NCBI GenBank assembly: GCA_964470865.1
Contig: CAYYFR010000005.1
Location: forward strand, 21,025-85,024
Reading direction: 5' to 3'
DNA length: 64,000 bases
Source: JAEUOS01 sp964470865
Lineage (GTDB): Bacteria > Pseudomonadota > Gammaproteobacteria > Burkholderiales > JAEUOS01
This document shows, in pieces, positions 34,152-42,211 of this stretch. The stretch's first letter is position 1. Every line of letters starts with the position of its first letter. The notes beneath the pieces are model-generated. The model saw only the letters and a list, made by a program, of their open reading frames with translations. It did not search any database and was not told where the DNA came from. The translations under genes and the position numbers were made by a program.

Positions 34152-34269
34152 TTAAGAAAACACTGATTGAGTCTCTGTGCCACGGACTCCCGAACAGCAG
34201 TCTTGGATCCATACCACACACTGCACAAGCGGCTCCCGCTCCCTGCCTGCTTGTTCAGTGTTTTCCTGA
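34152..34269. repeat. Dispersed repeat, copy B, with terminal inverted repeats
   Basis: The left end TTAAGAAAACACTGA (34152-34166) and the right end TCAGTGTTTTCCTGA (34255-34269) are inverted copies matching at about 12 of 15 positions. The first 86 bases align ungapped with copy A at 5619. The element fills the cvpA-purF gap, codes for nothing, and looks like a small non-autonomous or palindromic intergenic element. Confidence 0.65.
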
Positions 34270-34270
34270 A

Positions 34271-34759
34271 TCAGAAGTTTACCTTGCCTGCGATGGTGTC
34301 AGGCAGCCAGGGCTTGACTGTACGCACCGCAGTTTCGGCCAAAGGGCTGAACAAGGCATGTTTCCAGAAATCCATTTGCGGCAACTTGGTCATGCCGGCC
34401 ACCATCACCAACGCCAATACGATCACCACGCCGCGCGCAAGCCCGAACAAGCCGCCCAGGCCGCGATCGGCGAGGCTCAACCCGGCTGCCTGCACCGCGC
34501 GCATGATGCCCCAGCTGACCAGCGCCATCAGCAAGGCCATGCCCAGTAGCAGCAGCAGGAATGCGACGATGGTGCGCAGTACCGGGTGGGATGGCAAAAA
34601 CACCAGCATGCCGGCGAATTGCTCGGCGAACAGGCTGGCCACCACGAAGGCCGCGACCCAGCCGATCAGCGAAAGTATTTCGCGTACCAAGCCGCGCAAT
34701 ACCGATACGGTGATCGATAACAGCAGGATCGCCAGCACGGCGTAATCGAAAATGGTCAC
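34271..34759 (-). CDS. cvpA: CvpA family membrane protein
   Basis: A 162-residue inner-membrane protein with four predicted spans (FDYAVLAILLLSITVSVLRG is the first). The family was named for colicin V production and is also linked to purine operons and envelope homeostasis; its biochemical role is unknown. The gene lies 6 bp after the SPOR-protein gene and before purF, which is the normal betaproteobacterial order and supports the call. Confidence 0.92.
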   Translation of the reverse strand: MTIFDYAVLAILLLSITVSVLRGLVREILSLIGWVAAFVVASLFAEQFAGMLVFLPSHPVLRTIVAFLLLLLGMALLMALVSWGIMRAVQAAGLSLADRGLGGLFGLARGVVIVLALVMVAGMTKLPQMDFWKHALFSPLAETAVRTVKPWLPDTIAGKVNF

Positions 34760-34765
34760 GCGAAC

Positions 34766-35509
34766 TCAGCGGGCAACCACTGCTGCGCTGCTGAAACCAA
34801 GGGTACGGATTTTATCGCGCGCGGCTTCGGCCGCCTCGCGACCGGCGAAGGGTCCGGCGCGCACGCGTGTGCGTTCCCCATCTTTGGAATCGAGCTTCTC
34901 GACGTAGCTCTTGAAGCCGGCAACGGCCAGTTTGTCGCGTGCTTCGCGTACCTTTTCCTCGCTGGCGAAGGCACCGATCTGCACCGCAAAACCAGCGGCA
35001 TCCTTGGTGCCGGCTGCGGCGGCCGCCTTGTCGTCCAGAATCGCCTTGACGCGCGTTTCTTCGCGCTGTGGCGGCTGCGGGGTCGGATCCGGCTTCGGAT
35101 CGGCCTTCGGCACGACTTTCGGGTCGGCTTTGGTGGCCGCCCTGGAATCCGCTTTCAGTTCCACCTTGGGTTCACGGTTCGCCTCGGCCCTGGCAGCAGT
35201 GCCAGATGCCACTGGCGCAGGGGGCGCGCCGGCCTCACGCTCGATCGCAGTCGATGGCGGCGCTTTTGGCTCCTTGGGCTCGACGCTTTTCGGCTTGGCA
35301 CTGCCGGCGGCGGGAGGACGCACGGTCACAACATCCTGACTCGGAATCTGCACAGACACATCCTGGTCGAGCGGCTTCTTCTCGGCATCGAAAATCCACG
35401 GCAGCGCGATTACGGCGACCAGCACGAGCGCGATCGAACCGATCAGGCGGCGGCGGGCGCGACGTTTGAAAGTGGAATCGGCGGAATCTGGCGGGGAACT
35501 GGACGCCAT
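34766..35509 (-). CDS. SPOR domain protein (DedD-like)
   Basis: A 247-residue bitopic protein. A basic N terminus precedes one span (IGSIALVLVAVIALPWIF); a Pro/Lys/Ala-rich periplasmic linker follows; the C-terminal SPOR domain (FAVQIGAFASEEKVREARD to the end) binds denuded glycan at the division septum. Position between folC and cvpA equals that of dedD in gamma- and betaproteobacteria. The low-complexity linker at about 70-160 is expected to be disordered. Confidence 0.9.
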   Translation of the reverse strand: MASSSPPDSADSTFKRRARRRLIGSIALVLVAVIALPWIFDAEKKPLDQDVSVQIPSQDVVTVRPPAAGSAKPKSVEPKEPKAPPSTAIEREAGAPPAPVASGTAARAEANREPKVELKADSRAATKADPKVVPKADPKPDPTPQPPQREETRVKAILDDKAAAAAGTKDAAGFAVQIGAFASEEKVREARDKLAVAGFKSYVEKLDSKDGERTRVRAGPFAGREAAEAARDKIRTLGFSSAAVVAR

Positions 35510-35529
35510 GGGCTGGGGCTGTGCGCGCG

Positions 35530-36921
35530 TCAGGGCCGGTTGACAACCTGCAAGACCCCGGCTACGGTCAGAAATGAACCGAACACCACGATTCTATCAT
35601 TCTCGGCAGCGCTCTCCCGCGCCGCCGCATAGGCCGCCTGCGGATTTGCGTGCTCGAAAACCTCGCCGCCCACCTGTTCGGTCGCCAAAATTTGCCGCAA
35701 TCGATGTGCCGGCAGTCCGCGTGGCCCGGTCAGGTCGGTCAGATGCCAGACATCGATCTTTCCGCGCAACAAGCGCACCACGCCAGCGACATCCTTGTCG
35801 GCCAGCATGCCGAATACCGCGTGCGTGTAGGAGGCAAAGCCGATGTTCGACAGGTTCTCCGCCAGCACCGCGGCGGCATGCGGGTTATGTGCGACATCGA
35901 GCACCACGACGGGGCGGCCCGGCAAGAGCTGGAAGCGGCCCGGCAACTCGACGCCGATCAGGCCCTCGCGGATGGCCTGCATCGACACCGGCAGGTGCGG
36001 GCGCAGTGTCTCAAGCGCCGCCATTGCCGCCGAGGCATTGAGCAACTGGTTGGCTCCGCGCAGCGCCGGATACGACAGGCCGTTGCGCGTCACCGGGCCG
36101 CCACCGGCATGGAACCAGAATTTCCACTGTTGAACCTGTGCATCATGCTGCCCGGCAAACCCGAAATCGACACCAAAGCGCAAGAGGCGTGCGCCAATGC
36201 CGGACGCCACTTCGCCCACGCTGGCGGGGGGTTGCGGATCGGCACAGATCGCCGGGCGGCCGGCCCGGAAGATATGCGCCTTCTCCCAGCCGATCTGCTC
36301 GCGCGTATCGCCCAGGTACTCCTGGTGGTCAAGGTCGACGCTGGTGAGGATCGCACAGTCGGCATCGATGATGTTGACCGCATCCAGGCGCCCGCCCAAT
36401 CCCACTTCGAGCACCGCGCAATCGAGATGCGCTGCGGCGAACAGCGCGAACACCGCCAGCGTGGTGAATTCGAAATAGGTGAGTTCCACGGCCGCGTCGC
36501 GCGAACGCGCCGTCTCGACCTGCGCGAACGCACCAGTCAGCGCAGCGTCGCTGACTTCAACCCCGGCGATGCGCGCGCGTTCGTTGAATCGCAGGAGGTG
36601 CGGCGAGGTGTACAGCCCGGTGCGGTAGCCGCCGGCGCGCAGGATCGCGTCGAGCATGGCGCAGGTCGACCCCTTGCCGTTGGTGCCGCCGACAACTATG
36701 GTCACGCATCCGAGCGCAAGACCCATGCGTCGCCACACCTGAGCCACCCGCTCAAGGCCGAGTTCGATGCCGCGCGGATGCAGTCGCTCGATGTAGGCGA
36801 GCCACGCAGCCAGCGCGGCGTCGGCATCAGGCGCCGGAGTCGGGGATTGTGGCGTAAGCGGAAGCACGGGGAAGAGCACGAGACACCGAATTCGCGGCCG
36901 GCGCAGTGCCAACACGTGCAA
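35530..36921 (-). CDS. folC: Dihydrofolate/folylpolyglutamate synthase
   Basis: Up to 463 residues. The Mur-ligase-type P-loop GGTNGKGSTCAML is near residue 80, followed by SPHLLRFNERARI and later the conserved VDLDHQEYLG and DVAHNPHAA. It glutamylates folate. The reported start is a TTG at 36921; internal GTG codons at about residues 15 and 19 would give a shorter N terminus and are equally possible. It is preceded by a TraR/DksA-like gene, not directly by accD as in many relatives. Confidence 0.92.
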   Translation of the reverse strand: MHVLALRRPRIRCLVLFPVLPLTPQSPTPAPDADAALAAWLAYIERLHPRGIELGLERVAQVWRRMGLALGCVTIVVGGTNGKGSTCAMLDAILRAGGYRTGLYTSPHLLRFNERARIAGVEVSDAALTGAFAQVETARSRDAAVELTYFEFTTLAVFALFAAAHLDCAVLEVGLGGRLDAVNIIDADCAILTSVDLDHQEYLGDTREQIGWEKAHIFRAGRPAICADPQPPASVGEVASGIGARLLRFGVDFGFAGQHDAQVQQWKFWFHAGGGPVTRNGLSYPALRGANQLLNASAAMAALETLRPHLPVSMQAIREGLIGVELPGRFQLLPGRPVVVLDVAHNPHAAAVLAENLSNIGFASYTHAVFGMLADKDVAGVVRLLRGKIDVWHLTDLTGPRGLPAHRLRQILATEQVGGEVFEHANPQAAYAAARESAAENDRIVVFGSFLTVAGVLQVVNRP

Positions 36922-37093
36922 TCATTATCCCGCAAGTGGCAGCCATTGCGACAGACTGGAACCGCAGCGTCGCCGGTAGCATGAGCGATGCATGCCAACT
37001 TGAGACGAGCGCCCGTGCAAATTCACTGGCGCAGCTGCAGCCTTTCCGGGCAAGCCGACCCGCCCGCCCAAGCACCGCGACTGGTGCGCCATT

Positions 37094-37465
37094 TCAGGCG
37101 CTTGTGGCAATGTGGCCGCGCCGCTCGCGCGCAGCCTGACACACCACACAGGTAAGTGCGGCGGGCTGGGCCAGCAGGCGCGCGGCGGGAATATGCGCGC
37201 CGCAGTCGGCGCATACCCCATAATTTCCATCGGCGATGCGCAGCATCACCTGTTCGATACCACGCAACTCGAAGATATCGCGCCGCGCCTCGGCGTACTC
37301 CACGCCTGCTTCGGCGAATGCCGCACCGGCATCACTCCATTGATGGTCGGTGGCCAACACGGAATCCGCAGCTTCACCAATCTTGCCGCGGATTTGCTCC
37401 CGCAAGTCTTCCGCCCGTGCCGCCAAGTGGCGGGAAATTGCATCTAGCTGCTGCGCCTCAAGCAT
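37094..37465 (-). CDS. TraR/DksA-type zinc finger protein
   Basis: A 123-residue protein starting MLEAQQLDAISRHL. A helical coiled-coil part (about 1-80) is followed by a C4 zinc finger, CADCG...CVVC, at the C terminus. DksA binds the RNA polymerase secondary channel with ppGpp; the short relatives such as this one often lack the DksA acidic tip and may act differently. It is inserted in the accD-folC interval with its own upstream palindromic region, so it probably has a separate promoter. The frame reaches 37546 but the ATG at 37465 gives the natural start. Confidence 0.85.
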   Translation of the reverse strand: MLEAQQLDAISRHLAARAEDLREQIRGKIGEAADSVLATDHQWSDAGAAFAEAGVEYAEARRDIFELRGIEQVMLRIADGNYGVCADCGAHIPAARLLAQPAALTCVVCQAARERRGHIATSA

Positions 37466-37526
37466 TGCCTTGCTCCAATCAGTGTTCTGCCATAGTGGAA
37501 CATTAACGACGTCAAGCAAGCACGGA

Positions 37527-37552
37527 TTGACACATGTCAAAGACACGTGTCA
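37527..37552. promoter_or_regulatory. Composite palindrome with FNR-like box
   Basis: TTGACACATGTCAA at 37527-37540 has the form TTGAC-N4-GTCAA, 8 of 10 arm positions of the FNR/ANR consensus. It overlaps a larger inverted repeat, TGACACATGTC / GACACGTGTCA (37528-37552), 11-bp arms with one mismatch and an AAA spacer. It is 62-87 bp upstream of the TraR/DksA-like start. A regulatory site is likely; which protein binds is not known. Confidence 0.45.
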
Positions 37553-37611
37553 TTGCGGTGCAGCGCAGGTCGCGTATGCGAAGCCGTGGCGAGCGCAGCA
37601 GCCCTCGAACG

Positions 37612-38490
37612 TCAGGCCGGCGCCACCGCTTCGGCGGGCAAGTCCTGCAACAGCGCCAGCAGATGGGCCAGCTTGGGCGTGAGCTCGCGGCGATCAACGA
37701 TCATGTCGATCGCACCTTTCTCCAGCAGAAACTCGGAGCGCTGAAAACCCTCCGGCAGCTTTTCGCGCACGGTCTGCTCGATCACGCGCGGCCCGGCGAA
37801 ACCGATCAGCGCCCCGGGTTCGGCGATCACCACGTCGCCAATGAACGCGAAGCTGGCGGAAACACCGCCCATGGTGGGGTCGGTCAGCACCGAAATGAAA
37901 GGCAGTTTGCGCGCCGACAAACGTGTCAGCGCAGCGGTAGTCTTGGCCATCTGGAACAGCGAAAACAAGCCTTCCTGCATGCGCGCACCACCGCTGGCGG
38001 CAAAGCAGATGAACGGCAGTTTCTGTTCCACCGCGCAATCGACCCCGCGCACAAAACGCTCACCCACCACCGAGCCCATCGAACCGCCCATGAAGCCGAA
38101 CTCGAACGCGGCGGCGATCACCGGCAAAGTCCTGATCGCCCCCTGCATCACCACCAGCGCATCGGTCTCGCCAGTGACCTCGATCGCCTCCTTTAGCCGC
38201 TCGGGGTATTTGCGGCTATCCTTGAATTTCAGGCTGTCCAGCGCTCGCACTTCAGGTCCGATCTCGAAACGCCCTTGCGCGTCAAGCAGGCGATCGAGCC
38301 GCTCGCGTGCACCGATCCGGTGGTGATGGCCGCACTTGGGACAGACCTGGGCGTTGTTGCTCAAATCGACGGCATACAGCGTCGCCTCGCAAGCGGGGCA
38401 TTTGACCCAGATGCCTTCGGGCACGCTTTTCTTGGGCCCGCCGTCGGCGCGGTTCATTTTCGGCGGCAGCAGCTTGTCGATCCAGCTCAT
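37612..38490 (-). CDS. accD: Acetyl-CoA carboxylase, carboxyltransferase beta subunit
   Basis: A 292-residue subunit that with AccA transfers the carboxyl group from biotin to acetyl-CoA, the first step of fatty acid synthesis. The N-terminal zinc finger has four cysteines (CPACE and CPKCG). The crotonase-like core has GGSMGSVVGE and SGGARMQEGLFSLFQMAKT, the acetyl-CoA site. It follows trpA after 138 bp, as in other betaproteobacteria and pseudomonads. Confidence 0.96.
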   Translation of the reverse strand: MSWIDKLLPPKMNRADGGPKKSVPEGIWVKCPACEATLYAVDLSNNAQVCPKCGHHHRIGARERLDRLLDAQGRFEIGPEVRALDSLKFKDSRKYPERLKEAIEVTGETDALVVMQGAIRTLPVIAAAFEFGFMGGSMGSVVGERFVRGVDCAVEQKLPFICFAASGGARMQEGLFSLFQMAKTTAALTRLSARKLPFISVLTDPTMGGVSASFAFIGDVVIAEPGALIGFAGPRVIEQTVREKLPEGFQRSEFLLEKGAIDMIVDRRELTPKLAHLLALLQDLPAEAVAPA

Positions 38491-38628
38491 GTTCGCTCCC
38501 CATTGATGAGTAATGCGGAAACAGCGGCAACGCGCTGCGCAGCCAACGTGCTCAGGTACGCAAGAGAATCCAGCGTCACCGTTCGCATCCGTCCACTTGG
38601 TAGCGCCGACATCGCCCCAGCTTGACTA

Positions 38629-39435
38629 CTAAGCCCCTGCCTGGTCCATCGCGGCACGGATGCCGGACATGAAGCGACGCACGTTCTCGACTTCGCTGCC
38701 GGGCGCGGAGGTCTCGATCTCCTGGATGATGCGACTGCCGATCACCACCGCGTCGGCAACCGCGGCGATGGCTTTGGCGCTGGCGCCGTCGCGAATGCCG
38801 AACCCTACGCCGACCGGGACCGAGACGCGGGCCTTGATCTGCGGAATCCGCCGCGCCACTTCGCTCACGTCCAGCGTGGCCGACCCGGTGACCCCCTTGA
38901 GCGAGACATAGTAGATGTAACCCGAAGCGACACGCGCAACAGCGTCGATGCGCGCTTCGGTGGAGGTCGGCGCGAGCAGGAAGATCGGGTCGAGGCCATT
39001 GCCGCGCATGGAGGCGGCGAAGGCTGCGCATTCTTCCGGCGGATAGTCCACCACCAGCACGCCATCGACTCCGGCGGCCTTGGCGCGTGCGGCGAACACA
39101 TCCACACCCATGTGCTCGAGCGGATTGGCGTACCCCATGAGCACCACCGGCGTCCGCTCGTCGGTCGCGCGGAACTCGACCACCATGTCAAGCACGCCGG
39201 CCAACGAGACGCCATGCCTGAGCGCGCGCTCGGAGGCGCGCTGGATCACCGGGCCATCTGCCATCGGATCGGAGAACGGCACCCCGAGTTCGACAACATC
39301 GGATCCCGCATCGACTAAGGCATGCATCAGCGGCACAGTCAACGCGGGATACGGATCACCCGCACAAATATACGGAATCAGCGCCTTGCGGCCGCGTGCC
39401 GCGACCGCAGCCAGTACTTCCTTGATGCGTGACAT
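38629..39435 (-). CDS. trpA: Tryptophan synthase alpha chain
   Basis: A 268-residue TIM-barrel subunit that cleaves indole-3-glycerol phosphate to indole. The catalytic glutamate and aspartate are present in VVELGVPFSDPMADGP (Glu then Asp). GVDGVLVVDYPPEE and the late glycine-rich phosphate site (GVGFGIRDG) are normal. It lies 9 bp after trpB. Confidence 0.97.
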   Translation of the reverse strand: MSRIKEVLAAVAARGRKALIPYICAGDPYPALTVPLMHALVDAGSDVVELGVPFSDPMADGPVIQRASERALRHGVSLAGVLDMVVEFRATDERTPVVLMGYANPLEHMGVDVFAARAKAAGVDGVLVVDYPPEECAAFAASMRGNGLDPIFLLAPTSTEARIDAVARVASGYIYYVSLKGVTGSATLDVSEVARRIPQIKARVSVPVGVGFGIRDGASAKAIAAVADAVVIGSRIIQEIETSAPGSEVENVRRFMSGIRAAMDQAGA

Positions 39436-39444
39436 GGGCGCTTT

Positions 39445-40674
39445 CTAGAAATTCAAGCCGGAGCGCTCGGCCACCGTATGCATGTCCTTGTCGCCACGGC
39501 CGGACAGGTTCACCAGCAAGGCATGATCCTTGGGCATGGTCGGCGCCATCTTCATCGCCTGCGCCACTGCATGACTGGATTCGAGCGCGGGAATGATGCC
39601 CTCGATACGGCACAACTGGTGGAATGCATCGAGTGCCTCATCGTCGTTGACCGCCACATATTCGGCGCGGCCGATGTCCTTTAGCCAGGCATGTTCGGGA
39701 CCGACGCCCGGGTAGTCGAGGCCGGCGGAAATCGAATGGGTTTCGATGATCTGGCCGTTTGCATCCTGCAGCAGGTAGGTACGATTGCCGTGCAGGACAC
39801 CGGGCGTACCGGCTGACAGCGATGCCGCGTGCTTGCCACTGGCGATGCCGGAACCACCCGCTTCGCAACCGATAAGGCGCACTTCCCTGTGCCCGATATA
39901 GGGGTGAAAGATGCCCATGGCGTTGGAACCGCCGCCGACGCAGGCAAGGATAGCATCAGGCTGGCGGCCGATCAGTTCGGGCATCTGGGTCAGGCATTCC
40001 TTGCCGACCACCGAATTGAAATCACGCACCATCATCGGGTAGGGATGCGGCCCGGCGACGGTGCCAATGATGTAGAAGGTATTTTCGACATTGGTGACCC
40101 AGTCGCGCATGGCCTCGTTGAGCGCATCTTTGAGGGTCTTGGAGCCGCTTTCGACCGGCACCACGGTGGCACCCAGGAGTTTCATGCGGTAGACGTTGGC
40201 CGCCTGCCGCTTGATGTCCTCGCTGCCCATGTAAACCACGCATTCGAGTCCGAAGCGCGCCGCCATGGTGGCGGTGGCTACACCGTGCTGGCCGGCGCCG
40301 GTCTCGGCGATCACCCGCGGCTTGCCCATGCGGCGGGCCAGCAGGGCTTGGCCCATCGTATTGTTCACCTTGTGCGCGCCGGTGTGGTTGAGGTCTTCGC
40401 GCTTGAGGTAGATCTGCGCCCCGCCCTGGATCGCCGACAGGCGCTTGGCATGGTAAATCGGGCTCGGCCGGCCCACATAGTGCTTGAGTTCGGATTCGAA
40501 TTCGGCCATGAATTCGGGATCGGTGCGGTAATGCGCGTAGGTGCACTTGAGTTCGTCAAGCGCGTGCATCAGGGTTTCGGAGACAAAGATGCCGCCATAG
40601 GGCCCGAAGTGTCCGTTGGCGTCAGGCAGGTCGTAACCTGCCGCCGAGGCAGGGGGGAGATCGTTGATTTTCAT
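39445..40674 (-). CDS. trpB: Tryptophan synthase beta chain
   Basis: A 409-residue PLP enzyme that joins indole to serine. The Schiff-base lysine is in LNHTGAHKVNN, and CVGGGSNAMG is the PLP phosphate loop. The start MKINDLPPASAAGYDLPDANGHFG and full length are usual for this class. It lies one base after the trpF stop and 9 bp before trpA, so the three trp genes are one unit. Confidence 0.97.
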   Translation of the reverse strand: MKINDLPPASAAGYDLPDANGHFGPYGGIFVSETLMHALDELKCTYAHYRTDPEFMAEFESELKHYVGRPSPIYHAKRLSAIQGGAQIYLKREDLNHTGAHKVNNTMGQALLARRMGKPRVIAETGAGQHGVATATMAARFGLECVVYMGSEDIKRQAANVYRMKLLGATVVPVESGSKTLKDALNEAMRDWVTNVENTFYIIGTVAGPHPYPMMVRDFNSVVGKECLTQMPELIGRQPDAILACVGGGSNAMGIFHPYIGHREVRLIGCEAGGSGIASGKHAASLSAGTPGVLHGNRTYLLQDANGQIIETHSISAGLDYPGVGPEHAWLKDIGRAEYVAVNDDEALDAFHQLCRIEGIIPALESSHAVAQAMKMAPTMPKDHALLVNLSGRGDKDMHTVAERSGLNF

Positions 40675-40675
40675 G

Positions 40676-41362
40676 TCAAGTGTCCTTGCGTGCGCCGTCG
40701 CCGGCTGCGAGTTGCTGGTCCGCCGCCCTGACCGCCGCCACGAAGGCGCGGATCAGGTTGGCATCCTTGATGCCACGGGCGACCTCGACACCACTGGAAA
40801 CATCGACTCCCAATGGCGCCTGCCGAGATGCGCCCAAATGTCTAAGCGCAGCAATCCCTGCAGCGACATTTGCGGCATGCAACCCACCAGACAAAACGGC
40901 CCGAGCCGCGATTCTTGCCGGAATCAGAGACCAATCGAACACCTCACCGCCGCCGCCATAGCCTGTAACGAATGCATCGAGCAGGATCGCGCGCGCAGAT
41001 TTGAAATCGTCACCGTATTTTAGCAAATCCAGGTCCGGGTGCACCCTGGCAGCCTTGATGAATGGCAGCGCAAACCTGTTGCAGAAAGCGGCATCCTCAT
41101 CGCCGTGGAACTGCAGCAACTGCAAGCGGGCCTGTGCTGCGGTGTCCCGCACCAGCGCGGCTTGGGCATTCACAAACAGGCCCACCGCGGTCACGAACGG
41201 CGGCATGCGCGAAATCAGGCGCGCGGCGGCGGCCGGTGTCACGTAGCGCGGACTGGGCGGATAGAACACGAATCCGATCGCATCCGCTCCGGCCTCCACG
41301 GCGGCGTCGACGTCGGCAGGACGCGTTACCCCGCATATCTTGATTCGGGTTCGGTCGCTCAT
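40676..41362 (-). CDS. trpF: Phosphoribosylanthranilate isomerase
   Basis: A 228-residue TIM-barrel enzyme of tryptophan synthesis. RIKICGVTR holds the catalytic cysteine and GVDVSSGVE the active-site aspartate and the phosphate loop. The start overlaps the stop of truA by four bases (ATGA), so expression is coupled to tRNA pseudouridine synthase. Confidence 0.96.
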   Translation of the reverse strand: MSDRTRIKICGVTRPADVDAAVEAGADAIGFVFYPPSPRYVTPAAAARLISRMPPFVTAVGLFVNAQAALVRDTAAQARLQLLQFHGDEDAAFCNRFALPFIKAARVHPDLDLLKYGDDFKSARAILLDAFVTGYGGGGEVFDWSLIPARIAARAVLSGGLHAANVAAGIAALRHLGASRQAPLGVDVSSGVEVARGIKDANLIRAFVAAVRAADQQLAAGDGARKDT

Positions 41363-42150
41363 GCGCTAGCGGCCATGAATGGGCGGCGCCCGCGCAATAT
41401 CGGCAATTGCCAATGCGGCGCATAGTCAACCGCAGTCAGGTACAGGCCCTGGGGTGCGAAGGTCGGCGCCGCCAGGCTGCGATCGCGCGAGCGCAGCAGA
41501 TCCCCGATCCAGTCAGGGTCGAACCTGCCCTTGCCGACGTAGACCAGGCAGCCAATGATGTTGCGGACCATATGATGCAAAAAAGCGTTCGCTTCGAGGC
41601 AAAAACGGATCATATCGCCATCGCGCTCAATCACCAGGCAGCGCAGGTCACGTAGCGGTGATTTGGCCTGGCATTGAGACGAGCGGAAGGCGCTGAAGTC
41701 ATGCGTTCCCACCAGGTGGACGGCCGCAGCGCGCATGGCGGCAAGATCAAGGCGTGAAGGAAACCAGCCGCAGATTGCTGCCCCGAGCGCAGGGCGCACC
41801 GCGCGGTTGACAAGCAAATACTCGTAGTGGCGACCCACAGCGCTGAAGCGGGCGTGGAAATCGTCAGGCACGACGTGTGCCCACAAAACGGCAATGCTGC
41901 CGGGCAAATGGGCATTGACGCCCCTGATCCAGGCGCTCGGCGGTCGTTGGGCCAGGGTGTCGAAGTGTGCCACCTGTCCCAATGCATGGACGCCTGTATC
42001 GGTACGGCCGGCACAAACCAGGCGGACCTTTGTGCTCGCTATACGCGCCACGGCCGCCTCGACTGTGTCCTGTACCGTGGGGCGCTGCGGTTGCGTCTGC
42101 CAGCCGCAGAACGGCGCACCGTCGTATTCAATCCCCATTGCTATACGCAA
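41359..42150 (-). CDS. truA: tRNA pseudouridine(38-40) synthase
   Basis: A 263-residue enzyme that modifies the anticodon arm. The catalytic aspartate is in GRTDTGVHA; IEYDGAPFCGWQ and HHMVRNIIG are family motifs. The start is TTG at 42150 with GGAG 5 bases upstream, giving the usual MRIAMGIEYDG N terminus; an ATG at 42138 is the alternative. The ribosome site directly abuts the T tract of the fimV terminator, which leaves no room for a promoter between them. Confidence 0.95.
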   Translation of the reverse strand: MRIAMGIEYDGAPFCGWQTQPQRPTVQDTVEAAVARIASTKVRLVCAGRTDTGVHALGQVAHFDTLAQRPPSAWIRGVNAHLPGSIAVLWAHVVPDDFHARFSAVGRHYEYLLVNRAVRPALGAAICGWFPSRLDLAAMRAAAVHLVGTHDFSAFRSSQCQAKSPLRDLRCLVIERDGDMIRFCLEANAFLHHMVRNIIGCLVYVGKGRFDPDWIGDLLRSRDRSLAAPTFAPQGLYLTAVDYAPHWQLPILRGRRPFMAASA

Positions 42151-42159
42151 GCTGACTCC

Positions 42160-42190
42160 AAAAAAAAACGGGCGGCCAGCCGGCCGCCCG
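42160..42190 (-). terminator. Strong rho-independent terminator after fimV
   Basis: Read leftward: a 9-bp stem CGGGCGGCC / GGCCGCCCG with a 4-base loop, then nine T. It begins 22 bases after the fimV stop. Its T tract ends at the GGAG ribosome site of truA. Confidence 0.92.
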
Positions 42191-42211
42191 CTGCCTCCAC
42201 GCGCTGCTCTC

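Noticed and set aside
34152..34269. Insertion sequence
   Set aside because: It is only about 118 bp, codes for nothing, and no transposase is in the window; it is reported as a small repeat.
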